The position numbers were made by a program, and so were the translations under genes. The notes beneath the pieces were generated by a model, which was not told the origin of the DNA, searched no databases, and saw only the letters and a program-made list of their open reading frames with translations. From contig JADEXA010000008.1 of NCBI GenBank assembly GCA_015207365.1, positions 1 through 64,000 on the forward strand: a stretch of 64,000 nt of DNA, read 5' to 3'. Positions 8,282 through 16,316 of this stretch are shown one piece after another (the first letter of the stretch is position 1; every line of letters starts with the position of its first letter). Source of the DNA: Vacuolonema iberomarrocanum LEGE 07170 (GTDB taxonomy: Bacteria; Cyanobacteriota; Cyanobacteriia; Elainellales; Elainellaceae).

Positions 8282-8442
8282 ATTGAATCGCCTTCTGGGA
8301 AATCCTTGGTCTGAAGAGATAGCTCTGTTCTGTCTAAAATTTTTATCAAGGGTGAGGCTCCTTCAATCCTGCTACGCTGGACGTAGAGCAAGCCCCAATG
8401 TCACTGATCCATCTGAATCTAGAACGCTTCAGGCTGAAAACT

Positions 8443-8721
8443 ATGGGAACAGAAACGATTACTCTCGAAGTCTCACAGGATATGTTGGCTGCACTGAAGA
8501 TGGGTGCAACCGATTTGGGCGATCGCATTCGTTTGCTGGCAGCCATTGCATTTTTTCAGGAAAAGCAGCTTTCCCTGGGTAAAGCCGCAGAGTTGGCAGG
8601 CTTAAATCGTCTGGAATTTATGGATCTTTTAGCTCAAAAGGGAATTATCGTGTTTGACTACGATGCGTCTGCCCTCGCAACCGATTTAGCAGGGATTGCT
8701 GAACTAGGGAATCATGGCTGA
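8443..8721 (+). CDS. UPF0175-family antitoxin
   Basis: A 92-residue product from the ATG at 8443; an upstream in-frame start at 8398 adds residues that do not look conserved. The sequence is typical of UPF0175 proteins, with a central A-F-F-Q-E-K-Q-L-S-L-G-K-A-A-E-L-A-G-L helix-turn-helix-like region and F-M-D-L-L near the end. These proteins are paired with PIN-domain toxins of the DUF3368 type and act as the antitoxin. The downstream toxin gene overlaps it by eight bases. The pair sits between repeat units A and B and is probably acquired cargo. Confidence 0.85.
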   Translation: MGTETITLEVSQDMLAALKMGATDLGDRIRLLAAIAFFQEKQLSLGKAAELAGLNRLEFMDLLAQKGIIVFDYDASALATDLAGIAELGNHG

Positions 8722-9202
8722 GATTATCAGCAATGCTACACCGCTGATTGCCTTTGCCAGAATTGAGCAACTCCCGTTGATGCAGAAGATCGTTAGGCAG
8801 TTGGTGATTCCGAATGCTGTTGCTGAAGAGCTGATGAACTATCAGGGCACCGATGCGGGTCAGATCCGCCTTGAGCAAGAATCCTGGATTCGGGTTGAAA
8901 TGCTGCGCTCTGAAGCACAGATGCGGCTGCTGTTACCTACCCTGGATAGGGGTGAAGCTGAAGTGATTGCTCTAGCTCTGGAGAAGCAAGCACCACTGCT
9001 ATTGATGGACGAGTTAACGGGTCGCAAGGTCGCTGAATCTTTGCAGCTTAAGGTAACCGGATCCATTGGTTTGCTAATTCAAGCAAAACAATCAGGACAG
9101 ATCAGTGCCGTGCGACCATTGCTAGAAGCTATGCATGAGGCTGGGATGTATTTCAGTCAGCGGTTCATAACGGCAGTTCTTGAGCATGTTGATGAGACGT
9201 AG
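8714..9202 (+). CDS. PIN-domain (DUF3368) toxin
   Basis: A 162-residue PIN-like ribonuclease. It opens with I-S-N-A-T-P-L-I-A-F-A, the usual DUF3368 form of the first acidic PIN motif. It continues with V-A-E-E-L, D-R-G-E-A-E-V-I-A-L-A at about 76-86 and L-L-M-D-E-L-T-G-R-K near 97-106, which supply the remaining acidic residues of the metal site. The expected activity is cleavage of RNA, held in check by the overlapping UPF0175 antitoxin. Length and motifs are complete, so the module may still be functional. Confidence 0.87.
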   Translation: MAEIISNATPLIAFARIEQLPLMQKIVRQLVIPNAVAEELMNYQGTDAGQIRLEQESWIRVEMLRSEAQMRLLLPTLDRGEAEVIALALEKQAPLLLMDELTGRKVAESLQLKVTGSIGLLIQAKQSGQISAVRPLLEAMHEAGMYFSQRFITAVLEHVDET

Positions 9203-9287
9203 CCAGTGATTTCACCCACCACATACACTATTTTCATGGGTGAGAGTATAATGTAACGCAGGCGTAGAGCAGGCTCAGAATTTTCCG

Positions 9288-9334
9288 GAGGGCTGAAAAT
9301 CCTCGTGTCGGCGGTTCAAGTCCGCCTCCTGGCA
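9288..9334 (+). pseudogene. tRNA-Phe 3' half fragment, copy B
   Basis: It contains anticodon stem GAGGG/TCCTC around loop CTGAAAA (GAA anticodon), T-arm GGCGG-TTCAAGT-CCGCC and acceptor strand TCCTGGCA. The 5' half does not fold into a normal D-arm and acceptor stem, although GTAGAGCAG upstream hints at D-arm origin. Not a working tRNA on the visible evidence. Confidence 0.85.
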
Positions 9335-9362
9335 TCATTTCAGCGTTTTTTCTTGATAGGAA

Positions 9363-9608
9363 GTGGCTGAGTTTTCAAGGATTCCAGCTAATAATTTAGA
9401 AAGAAATTTCATCAGTTTTTTCTTTGTCTATCAAGCTAAGAGCCCTGTCCAGATTTTTGGGAACGACCGCATTGTTAGTGGTATCCGCCTTGGACAACTC
9501 TCGATCCAGCAACGCAACAATGATGTGCTGATTTCCCGTGGCACGGAGCGTTAGCTGCTGTTGCAAAACACCAACGTCGATGACATTAACGAAGCTGATT
9601 TTGCCTAA
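9363..9608 (+). pseudogene. RTX-type protein C-terminal remnant, copy B
   Basis: Same reading frame as copy A with one codon less. It is interrupted by an in-frame TAG where copies A and C have a leucine codon (TTG), after the motif G-T-E-R. Beyond the stop the frame stays open through L-L-L-Q-N-T-N-V and I-N-E-A-D-F-A to TAA at 9606-9608. The amber change marks it as non-functional. Confidence 0.75.
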
Positions 9609-9668
9609 GCTTGCCACCAATTCTCCATCTTCTCTGGGTAAAAGCGCCTCAGACAATAGCGATTTCAT

Positions 9669-9703
9669 GGTTGTTTTGGGGCGCGACGCGCCCCAAAACA
9701 ACC
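9669..9703. repeat. Perfect 17-bp-arm palindrome
   Basis: Arms GGTTGTTTTGGGGCGCG and its exact complement are separated by a single A. GC-rich centre with AT-richer flanks is the same design as the other palindromes of this window (22024, 23482, 23612, 27386). It interrupts repeat unit B relative to unit A, so it was gained or lost after duplication. Confidence 0.85.
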
Positions 9704-9811
9704 GTATTCAAGCAATGCGCCTAGTGCTATAGCTCTGTTCTGTCTAACATCTTGATCAGAGGACCGACGCTATTATGAAGTTGGGAATATCACCCAATCT
9801 AGGGCTCAACC

Positions 9812-10468
9812 ATGACTATTTCCCAAGAAAAAGGCACCCCATTGATCCACCAGCAGTACACCGCGACCTGGCAGGATTACATTGCCTTGCGAGATAGCAA
9901 GGCAGCAGACTGGCGCAAGATTGCTTTTTATCAAGGATGGTTGTGGGCTGACATGGGCAAAGAAGGACCGAATCATGCCTCCTTTAGTGATTTGGTGACA
10001 GCCATATTTTTTATCTGGGCTTTCTTGCATCCGGATGAGGGGTTTCAATCTTATGGACGCTGTTTGATTGAACAGCCAGAGACTCAGGCTTGCGCCCCTG
10101 ATTTGGTGCTGTACAAGGGTGGCAATATTCCGAAATGGCAATCGGGTGAGCCCCGGCGCATTAGTACAACCCGTCATCGACTACCGGATTTAGTCGGTGA
10201 AATTGGTGACACGACCCTGAGCCTGGATTTGGATGAGCAAAAACAGTTGTATGCCAGTTTAGGGATTCCTGAGTATTGGGTGATTGATGTCAAGGGAATG
10301 CGGCTGTTTGGGTTTGGTTTAAACGAAGCAGGGAGTTATCGACCCATTGAAGTCTCGCAGGTGTTATCAGGACTATCGCTCTTGCTGGTGGAACAAACCC
10401 TAGAAAGGCTAACCACAGAAACGAATACGGCAGCGGCCAATTGGTTCAGGCAGCAGTTGGAAATCTAG
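9812..10468 (+). CDS. Uma2-family (DUF820) endonuclease-like protein
   Basis: A 218-residue protein of the Uma2/DUF820 family, very abundant in cyanobacteria. It has a PD-(D/E)XK-like core: A-P-D-L-V-L-Y near 93-99, L-V-G-E-I-G-D-T-T near 130 and D-E-Q-K-Q-L-Y followed by G-I-P-E-Y-W-V-I-D near 145-165. The physiological role of the family is not settled; a restriction-like nuclease fold is established. It lies between repeat unit B and the third RTX remnant, again as if cargo between repeat copies. Confidence 0.88.
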   Translation: MTISQEKGTPLIHQQYTATWQDYIALRDSKAADWRKIAFYQGWLWADMGKEGPNHASFSDLVTAIFFIWAFLHPDEGFQSYGRCLIEQPETQACAPDLVLYKGGNIPKWQSGEPRRISTTRHRLPDLVGEIGDTTLSLDLDEQKQLYASLGIPEYWVIDVKGMRLFGFGLNEAGSYRPIEVSQVLSGLSLLLVEQTLERLTTETNTAAANWFRQQLEI

Positions 10469-10480
10469 ACTCCTGGTTGG

Positions 10481-10746
10481 GGCGATCGCTTCATCGGGGA
10501 CTCTGGCAATGACCGTGTGGTGACAGGTGGAGGTGCGATCGCATCGTTATCCGCTCGGGGCAAGGCTTCGATCGTGTGACTGACTTCAGCAATGGACTAG
10601 ACAAAATTGTTCTTGGTGGCATCCGCTTTAGACAGCTCTCGATTCAGCACCGTAACAATGATGTGCTGATTTCCCTTGGTACCGAGCGCTTGCTGCTGTT
10701 GCAAAACACCAACGTCGGTGACATTAACGAAGCAGACTTTGCTTAA
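10481..10746 (+). pseudogene. RTX-type protein C-terminal remnant, copy C
   Basis: The longest of the three remnants. It starts with an RTX nonapeptide-like stretch G-D-R-F-I-G-D-S-G-N-D-R-V-V, shifts frame at a GGTGGAGGTG run, then reads C-D-R-I-V-I-R-S-G-Q-G-F-D-R-V-T-D-F-S and L-D-K-I-V-L-G-G-I before the shared ending I-N-E-A-D-F-A and TAA. This is the canonical end of a cyanobacterial calcium-binding RTX protein, which identifies the parent of copies A and B. The upstream body of the gene is absent. Confidence 0.8.
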
Positions 10747-11191
10747 CTGATTCGGCTGAATCGTGTCGCCTTACTCAAAGGCTCCCGGTGTTGCCAAAAC
10801 ACCGAGAGATCAACCATTTGGCATCAGTCGGGCTTTTTGAGTAGGCTATGAAACTGAGCAGGGACAACGCTTGCCATAGCTGTACGGTATTTATTTATAA
10901 GGTCTAAAATGGTTTCTATAAGCCACTTCCGAGGTTGAGAGAGTCCTGTGGAACCGGCGTGAGACAGGCTAAAATTCTCTGGAGGGCTGAAAATCCTCGT
11001 GTCGGCGGTTCAAGTCCGCCTCCTGGCATCGTTTCAGCGTTCTCACCCCGCCGAGAAAAAATAGATTAGCTCAAATTTTATCGCTTTCTACGCTCCCAGT
11101 GGGTTAGCTATCATGGCTTGCAAAGTTGATCATAGTTAACTCACCGATAGCTTTTAAGTTGATCCTTTTGTAATACAAAAAATGGAACATA
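10747..11191. other. Intergenic: hairpin and third tRNA fragment
   Basis: No gene is evident. At 10772-10843 an imperfect nested hairpin closes with TACTCAAA against TTTTGAGTA and contains CGGTGTT/AACACCG; it could be the old terminator of the RTX gene. The tRNA-Phe fragment C follows at 10982-11028. The remainder is AT-rich. Confidence 0.6.
10982..11028 (+). pseudogene. tRNA-Phe 3' half fragment, copy C
   Basis: Identical in layout to copy B: GAGGG, loop CTGAAAA, TCCTC, T-arm GGCGG-TTCAAGT-CCGCC, TCCTGGCA. The 30 bases before it (GAGACAGGCTAAAATTCTCT) resemble the equivalent stretch of copies A and B but do not form tRNA 5' arms. Here the RTX tail lies before the tRNA fragment rather than after it. 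Confidence 0.85.
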
Positions 11192-11638
11192 ATGGTTCAA
11201 CAATATTTTCAGTGTGAGTTCATACTTGTTGGTTTGCCGCTAAGACATAAGCCGACTGATGTAGAGCGCCAACTCGTAATAGCTAAACTGGATTTTGATC
11301 CCCATCTACAAGTACGTGATATAGTCCAAATCAATGATTCTGCTCTTGGAATAGCGACAAGACTGGATGACGATCCGAAGTCTGATTCTTTTGGTTCTTC
11401 CTATAGGATTAGGAAACAAAACGCTCCAAGATTCGATTTTCAAGCGCAAGTAGTCGACAAAAAATATCGTCTGAATGTGGATTTAGTAACATCTCGTGGT
11501 GTCACAGATGAGCTTACTATTCTCATTTGGCTTGAAATAGCCGATAAGGAGTTAATGTCTAAGATGGTTGAAACTATTGTTCAAAAATATCCTGAAATTT
11601 ATGAATTTACTCCTGATCGAAAAGGCATGGATAGTTAG
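11192..11638 (+). CDS. Hypothetical protein
   Basis: A 148-residue soluble protein with no family I recognise. It has mixed charged and beta-type segments, no signal peptide, no cysteine cluster and no repeats. A D-D-D-P-K-S-D stretch lies in the middle. Codon use is more AT-rich than in the genes to its right, which fits the accessory character of the strip it borders. It is followed after 94 bases by arsH on the same strand. Confidence 0.6.
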   Translation: MVQQYFQCEFILVGLPLRHKPTDVERQLVIAKLDFDPHLQVRDIVQINDSALGIATRLDDDPKSDSFGSSYRIRKQNAPRFDFQAQVVDKKYRLNVDLVTSRGVTDELTILIWLEIADKELMSKMVETIVQKYPEIYEFTPDRKGMDS

Positions 11639-11732
11639 TTTCTAAATCTTTTGCTATTAGGAGTGGCTGCTTAGAACGGCAACTATTCAGAATATCTAAG
11701 ACACAATAACTGTTGATTTCCAGTACTAATTT

Positions 11733-12380
11733 ATGAGTTTCGACCATCCTCCCCGCATTCTGTTTCTGTACGGATCTTTACGCGAACGCTCCTACAGCCG
11801 CCTTTTAGCCGAAGAAGCAGCACGCATCATCGAAGAAGATTTTGGGGCTGAAGTTCGCTTTTTCAACCCCCGAGGACTGCCGCTACACGGAGCTGAACCA
11901 GAAACGCATCCCAAGGTGCAGGAGTTACGAGAACTGTCGCTGTGGTCAGAGGGGCAAGTGTGGTCCAGTCCTGAACTGCACGGTAATATCTCAGGATTGA
12001 TGAAAACGCAGATTGACTGGATTCCGCTGAGCATAGGAGCTGTTCGCCCAACTCAAGGACGCACTTTAGCTGTTATGCAGGTTTCTGGGGGCTCCCAATC
12101 CTTCAACGCCGTCAATACCATGCGAATCCTGGGACGCTGGATGCGGATGTTTACCATTCCAAATCAGTCCTCTGTGGCCAAGGCATACCAGGAGTTTAAC
12201 GAAGATGGCACGATGAAGGAATCAGCTTACCGGGATCGAGTGGTTGACGTGATGGAAGAACTGCACCGTTTTACTCTGCTACTACGGGATAAGGTTGATT
12301 ATCTAACCGATCGCTACAGTGAACGTAAGGCAGCAACGGCACAGCAGGTTCAAGCGACGGCTCAAAAAGCGCTTAGCTGA
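11733..12380 (+). CDS. arsH: ArsH-type NADPH-dependent FMN reductase
   Basis: A 215-residue flavoprotein. The phosphate-binding loop [12 protein letters not shown] near the N-terminus, [10 protein letters not shown] and [12 protein letters not shown] are characteristic of ArsH. Known members reduce FMN, quinones or Cr/Fe and oxidise trivalent organoarsenicals, conferring arsenic resistance. No arsB, acr3, arsC or arsR gene is near, so here it is a stand-alone redox or resistance gene. A 13-base direct repeat GCAACTATTCAGA lies on both sides (11679 and 12480). Confidence 0.88.
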   Translation: MSFDHPPRILFLYGSLRERSYSRLLAEEAARIIEEDFGAEVRFFNPRGLPLHGAEPETHPKVQELRELSLWSEGQVWSSPELHGNISGLMKTQIDWIPLSIGAVRPTQGRTLAVMQVSGGSQSFNAVNTMRILGRWMRMFTIPNQSSVAKAYQEFNEDGTMKESAYRDRVVDVMEELHRFTLLLRDKVDYLTDRYSERKAATAQQVQATAQKALS

Positions 12381-12858
12381 ATCAGGTGAGCAAGTATGAT
12401 AAAGCCAAAAACTGCGCTACGGGCAAGCATTTCAGATCCGATAGTTGTTGCATTGTGCTGTGATCTATTGCCTAGACACGCAACTATTCAGAGGATTTTC
12501 CGGGCTTTCAGCCTTCGTTGACTCTGATAGAGAGCAACTTTTGTATGTTTCGGACCATAATCGGAGATCGATTAAGTCCAAATTCAGTTCGCTAGGTTTG
12601 TGACGCTCTGTTTTGAGGTAGCGTCGCTGAGGCGATCGCTGGCTTCTTGCGGTTCAGTATTATGAATGTTTGGTGGGCTACGTCACATTCGGTATCAATG
12701 GCTTCAACGTTCCGTCTAGTCAAGGTTTGATGGGTGCTAATTTAGCTTTAGAATTGTTGGTTCTGAGGCCATTTGCACCGTCTAGTTGCTAGTCGCAAAT
12801 GGTTTAGGCGCATTTGCCGTTGCCTCAGACTCATTTCTCCTCTCAAACCTCTACTGCT
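12381..12858. other. Intergenic, no gene evident
   Basis: A 478-base gap between arsH and the Tricorn-type protease gene. It carries the second copy of the 13-base repeat GCAACTATTCAGA at 12480-12492 and one GCGATCGC site. No convincing reading frame, RNA structure or terminator was found. Confidence 0.5.
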
Positions 12859-15800
12859 ATGTCTGTTACGCCTCCATCGGTTACGCCTCCGTCCGACCCT
12901 ATCTTAGGCTTTTATCGCTCGCCCACGATTCATCACGACACCATCGTATTCACCGCAGAGGGTGACTTGTGGTCGGTGGGCGTGGAAGGTGGGTTGGCGC
13001 GTCGTCTGACGACCCATCATGGCGTTGAGTCTCACGCAGCGATTTCGCCAGATGGTCTGCGCATTGCTTTTTCGGCTGAATATGAGGGGCCTGTCGAGGT
13101 CTATTCCATGCCGCTGGGGGGTGGCTTACCTGTCCGCCATACCTATGAAGGGGAGTTGAGTCATGTTGTGGGATGGACGCCCGATGGAAAAATTCTCTAC
13201 AGCACCGAACATTACTCCACCCTGCCCAATGCTCAACTGGTGGCGGTTGACCCAGCGACGGGCGATCGCCAGCTTTTGTCGTTGAGTCAGGCAAGTGATG
13301 GGTGCTTTACCCCCGATGGACAAACGCTCTTTTTTACTCGTCTGGCCTTTCAGGGCAGCCACACCAAGCGTTACCAGGGGGGCACAGCGCAGAACATTTG
13401 GAAATTTGTAGTGGGTGAACCCGAAGCGGTTGCTCTGACCGCCGACTATCCTGGCACGAGCAAAGCTCCGATGTGGTGGGAGGGGCGAGTGTATTTTGCC
13501 AGCGATCGCGACGGCACCATGAACCTCTGGTCGATGGATGAGCAGGGGCGCGATCTGAGGCAGCATACCCAGCATCAAGGATGGGATGTGCAATCCCCAG
13601 CGCTCCATAACGGGCGGATTGTGTATCAATTGGGGGCAGATTTGCACCTCTATACCATTGCGGAGGAGTGCCATCAGCAACTCACCATCTTCTTGCCATC
13701 GGATTTTGAGCAGACTCGCGAACGCTGGGTGAAAAGGCCGATGGATTACCTCACCTCAGCCCATTTGTCGCCCAAGGGCGATCGCATTGCTCTGACGGCA
13801 CGGGGGCGGGTATTTGTTGCGCCTGTTAAACAAGGACGACTGGTCGCCGCTACGCGGGATAGCCACATCCGTTATCGCAGTGCCCGCTTTCTGCCCGATG
13901 GAAAAAGTTTGATTGCCCTGACGGATGAACCCGGAGAGCTGGAATTTTGTCAGATTCCGGCGAACGGATTGGGTGCGCCCGAGGTTCTGACCCAGGATGG
14001 GATGGTGTTTCGCTATGCAGGGCTGCCGTCTCCCGATGGGGCGTGGCTAGTGTTTGACGACAAAGATCAGCGGCTCTGGTTATTTAACTTTGAATCAAAA
14101 GAGGCTCGTTGTATCGCTGAAAGTGAGGCGTGGGGCGGTTTTGATGATTGGAGCTGGTCGCCCGATAGTCAGTGGGTAGCCTATGTCGCCCCGTGTGATA
14201 ACTTGTTTAGCCAGATTCGCCTCTATTCCCTCGCGAGCGGTGAAACCGTCGTCCTGACGAGCGATCGCGTGGATAGCTACAATCCAATATGGAGCCCAGA
14301 CGGAAAATGGCTTTACTTCCTGTCAGAACGGTACTTTGAGTCGCGGGTCGCGAGTCCCTGGGGGCCTCGACAGCCGGAACCCTATTTCGACAAAACTACC
14401 AAGATTTATCATGTGTCGCTAGTGAAAGGGGAGCGATCGCCCTTTCAACCGATGGATGAGTTGTATCAGGCAGTGCTTGAGCAGGAAGAGGCCGAGAAAA
14501 AAGAGAAGAAAAAGAAGAAGACAGCGGGTAAGCGTGCAGAATATCCTTCAGATTCACCGACGGATGACGATGATTCGGAGAATGGTCAGGATGACTCAGA
14601 CGACCCCTCCGAGGCTGTCACCGTTAGCATCGACCTTGAGGGCTTGCCACAACGGGTAATGGAAGTGCCCGTTGCGCCCAACAATTATCGAGCCCTGGCC
14701 ATCAACGACAAGCGCTTGTTCTGGGTCGAGATCACCGTTGACGGGGAGCGGACTCAGAAACTGGTTTCATTGGAGATTAAGGCCGACCCCATTGAACCCA
14801 AAACCGTCATGGATGATATTCGCTCCTACGAGTTGTCGATGGATGGCAAAAAGCTCCTCGTTCGCAAAAAGAACATTTTCTATATTCTGGAGGCCGACAA
14901 AGATGGGCCTAAAGAGAAAGAGTTAGAGAAGAAAAAAGTTGACCTTTCCAACTGGTCGTTCTCGATCCATCCCCGTGATGAATGGCGACAAATGTTGTTG
15001 GAAGCCTGGCGCTTGGAGCGCGATTACTTCTACGATCGCAACCTGCATGGCGTGGATTGGGCCGGACTCCTGAAAACCCATCTCCCGCTGGTGGATCGGG
15101 TGACGGATCGGGATGAACTGAACAACTTGATGGCGCAACTCGTGGGTGAGCTAGCTGCCTTGCATACTTTCGTGCGAGCGGGCGATCGCCGCAAAGCCCA
15201 GGATCGCATTGGCCTTGCCTCCCTGGGGGCGGCGTTGACGCGCACCGAAGCGGGATACCGCATCGACAACCTCTACCAACATGACCCCGACTATCCCGAG
15301 CGGGCGGGGCCTCTGACTCGCCCCGAAGTGGCGCTCCAGGTCGGAGATGTGATCGAAGCCATCAACGGTGTTCCGCTCCTATCTGTTTCAGACCCGGCCA
15401 TTTTGTTGAAGAAGCAAGCCGACCAGCAGGTGCTGCTCCAGGTTAAAGAACGGGATGCTAGCGACAGCCGCTCCGTGATTACAACTCCCATCTCCGTATG
15501 GGATGCCGCTGATCTCCGCTATGCCGATTGGGAATACCGCTGTCGGCAGCATGTTGATGCAAAGGGCGGGGGTAAGCTGGGCTATGTTCATCTGCGAGCG
15601 ATGGGGCGCGATAACTTCACAGAATGGGTCGAAAACTACTATCCCATCTTCAACCGGGACGGGCTGATTATCGATGTTCGGCACAATCGGGGCGGCAATA
15701 TTGATAGCTGGATTTTGGAGAAGTTGCTCCGCAAAGCCTGGTTTTTCTGGAAACCCCGTGTGGGTAAGCCTTTCTGGAATATGCAGTGGGCTTTTCGAGG

Positions 15801-16191
15801 TCATATGGTGGTGTTGTGCAATGAGCGCACCGCCTCTGACGGAGAAGCCTTTACCGAAGGGTTCCGGCGGCTGGGTTTAGGCACGGTCATCGGCACGCGC
15901 ACCTGGGGCGGTGAGATTTGGTTGTCCCTCCAAACCTGGCTGGTGGATCGGGGCATTGCCTCTGCCGCTGAAATTGGCGTGTATGGCCCAGAAGGGGAAT
16001 GGCTGATCGAAGGGCATGGGGTCGAACCCGACATCGTGGTAGATAACCTACCCCACAGCACCTTCAATGGCGAAGATGCTCAACTGGACTATGCGATCGC
16101 CCATCTCCAGGAGCGCATTCGCGAGCAACCGATCACAGTTCCCCCACCACCTGACTATCCCAACAAAGCCTTCAAATATCTGAACGATTAA
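12859..16191 (+). CDS. Tricorn-protease homologue (S41 family)
   Basis: Starting at the ATG 12859 the product has 1110 residues; a TTG at 12814 would add 15. The first half is two TolB/Tricorn-type beta-propellers, with repeated S-P-D-G-like turns. A very acidic and lysine-rich linker follows near 540-600 (runs of K-K and D-D-D-D). Next come a helical C1 domain, a PDZ domain near 800-880 and a tail-specific protease C2 domain with S-D-G-E-A-F carrying the nucleophile Ser993. His769 in A-L-H-T corresponds to the catalytic histidine. No signal peptide is evident, so it probably degrades peptides in the cytoplasm. Confidence 0.9.
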   Translation: MSVTPPSVTPPSDPILGFYRSPTIHHDTIVFTAEGDLWSVGVEGGLARRLTTHHGVESHAAISPDGLRIAFSAEYEGPVEVYSMPLGGGLPVRHTYEGELSHVVGWTPDGKILYSTEHYSTLPNAQLVAVDPATGDRQLLSLSQASDGCFTPDGQTLFFTRLAFQGSHTKRYQGGTAQNIWKFVVGEPEAVALTADYPGTSKAPMWWEGRVYFASDRDGTMNLWSMDEQGRDLRQHTQHQGWDVQSPALHNGRIVYQLGADLHLYTIAEECHQQLTIFLPSDFEQTRERWVKRPMDYLTSAHLSPKGDRIALTARGRVFVAPVKQGRLVAATRDSHIRYRSARFLPDGKSLIALTDEPGELEFCQIPANGLGAPEVLTQDGMVFRYAGLPSPDGAWLVFDDKDQRLWLFNFESKEARCIAESEAWGGFDDWSWSPDSQWVAYVAPCDNLFSQIRLYSLASGETVVLTSDRVDSYNPIWSPDGKWLYFLSERYFESRVASPWGPRQPEPYFDKTTKIYHVSLVKGERSPFQPMDELYQAVLEQEEAEKKEKKKKKTAGKRAEYPSDSPTDDDDSENGQDDSDDPSEAVTVSIDLEGLPQRVMEVPVAPNNYRALAINDKRLFWVEITVDGERTQKLVSLEIKADPIEPKTVMDDIRSYELSMDGKKLLVRKKNIFYILEADKDGPKEKELEKKKVDLSNWSFSIHPRDEWRQMLLEAWRLERDYFYDRNLHGVDWAGLLKTHLPLVDRVTDRDELNNLMAQLVGELAALHTFVRAGDRRKAQDRIGLASLGAALTRTEAGYRIDNLYQHDPDYPERAGPLTRPEVALQVGDVIEAINGVPLLSVSDPAILLKKQADQQVLLQVKERDASDSRSVITTPISVWDAADLRYADWEYRCRQHVDAKGGGKLGYVHLRAMGRDNFTEWVENYYPIFNRDGLIIDVRHNRGGNIDSWILEKLLRKAWFFWKPRVGKPFWNMQWAFRGHMVVLCNERTASDGEAFTEGFRRLGLGTVIGTRTWGGEIWLSLQTWLVDRGIASAAEIGVYGPEGEWLIEGHGVEPDIVVDNLPHSTFNGEDAQLDYAIAHLQERIREQPITVPPPPDYPNKAFKYLND

Positions 16192-16292
16192 TATCAACCC
16201 CGGTTGAAGAACCCAACTATCGTTTGTGCCCGCTGCAACGCAGCGGGCACAAACGATAGTTGGGTTTTATGGCTATTTAACCGGAGTTGATA
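16192..16292. repeat. 101-bp palindromic element, copy 1
   Basis: Ends TATCAACCCC and GGAGTTGATA with a long central hairpin, arm core CCCGCTGC/GCAGCGGG. It is the same family as 23190-23291 and 29382-29482, here in opposite orientation. The flanking trinucleotide TAA appears on both sides (16189-16191 and 16293-16295), as expected for a target-site duplication. The left TAA is also the stop codon of the protease gene. Placed between two convergent genes, it can serve as a bidirectional terminator. Confidence 0.85.
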
Positions 16293-16316
16293 TAAAAACC
16301 CCAAGTCGGAGGGCAG

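Larger units (their letters stand above)
7783..8357 (+). repeat. Direct repeat unit A (tRNA-Phe 3' half plus RTX tail)
   Basis: This block is repeated at about 9206-9764. Both contain, in order: a leader resembling CACTTCACC with ATTTTCA and GGGTGAGAG; a tRNA-Phe 3' fragment; a spacer with TTTTTTCTTGATAGGAA; the C-terminal coding end of an RTX-type protein; a tail beginning TAAGCTTGCCA; and a final ATAGCTCTGTTCTGTCTAA. Identity is high but interrupted, so the duplication is old. A partial third copy with the components in another order lies at 10481-11028. The two full units bracket the toxin-antitoxin genes. Confidence 0.8.
9206..9764 (+). repeat. Direct repeat unit B (tRNA-Phe 3' half plus RTX tail)
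   Basis: Second copy of the unit described at 7783-8357. It differs by scattered substitutions, one codon deleted in the RTX tail, and a 35-base palindrome at 9669-9703 where unit A carries a T-arm remnant. A TATAAT box is present at 9247-9252, ahead of a degenerate stretch that still contains GTAGAGCAG, a plausible relic of a tRNA D-arm. Confidence 0.8.

Noticed and set aside
7969..8391. 140-codon minus-strand frame across repeat unit A
   Set aside because: It is antisense to the RTX remnant and the short T-arm remnant, with the same G-L-E-P false-protein pattern.
9240..9334. Complete tRNA-Phe gene at copy B
   Set aside because: A TATAAT box and a GTAGAGCAG piece exist, but no 5' acceptor strand pairs with TCCTGGCA and the D-arm cannot be folded, so only a fragment is supported.
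12950..13680. Long minus-strand frames inside the Tricorn-type gene
   Set aside because: Antisense shadows of a high-GC coding region.
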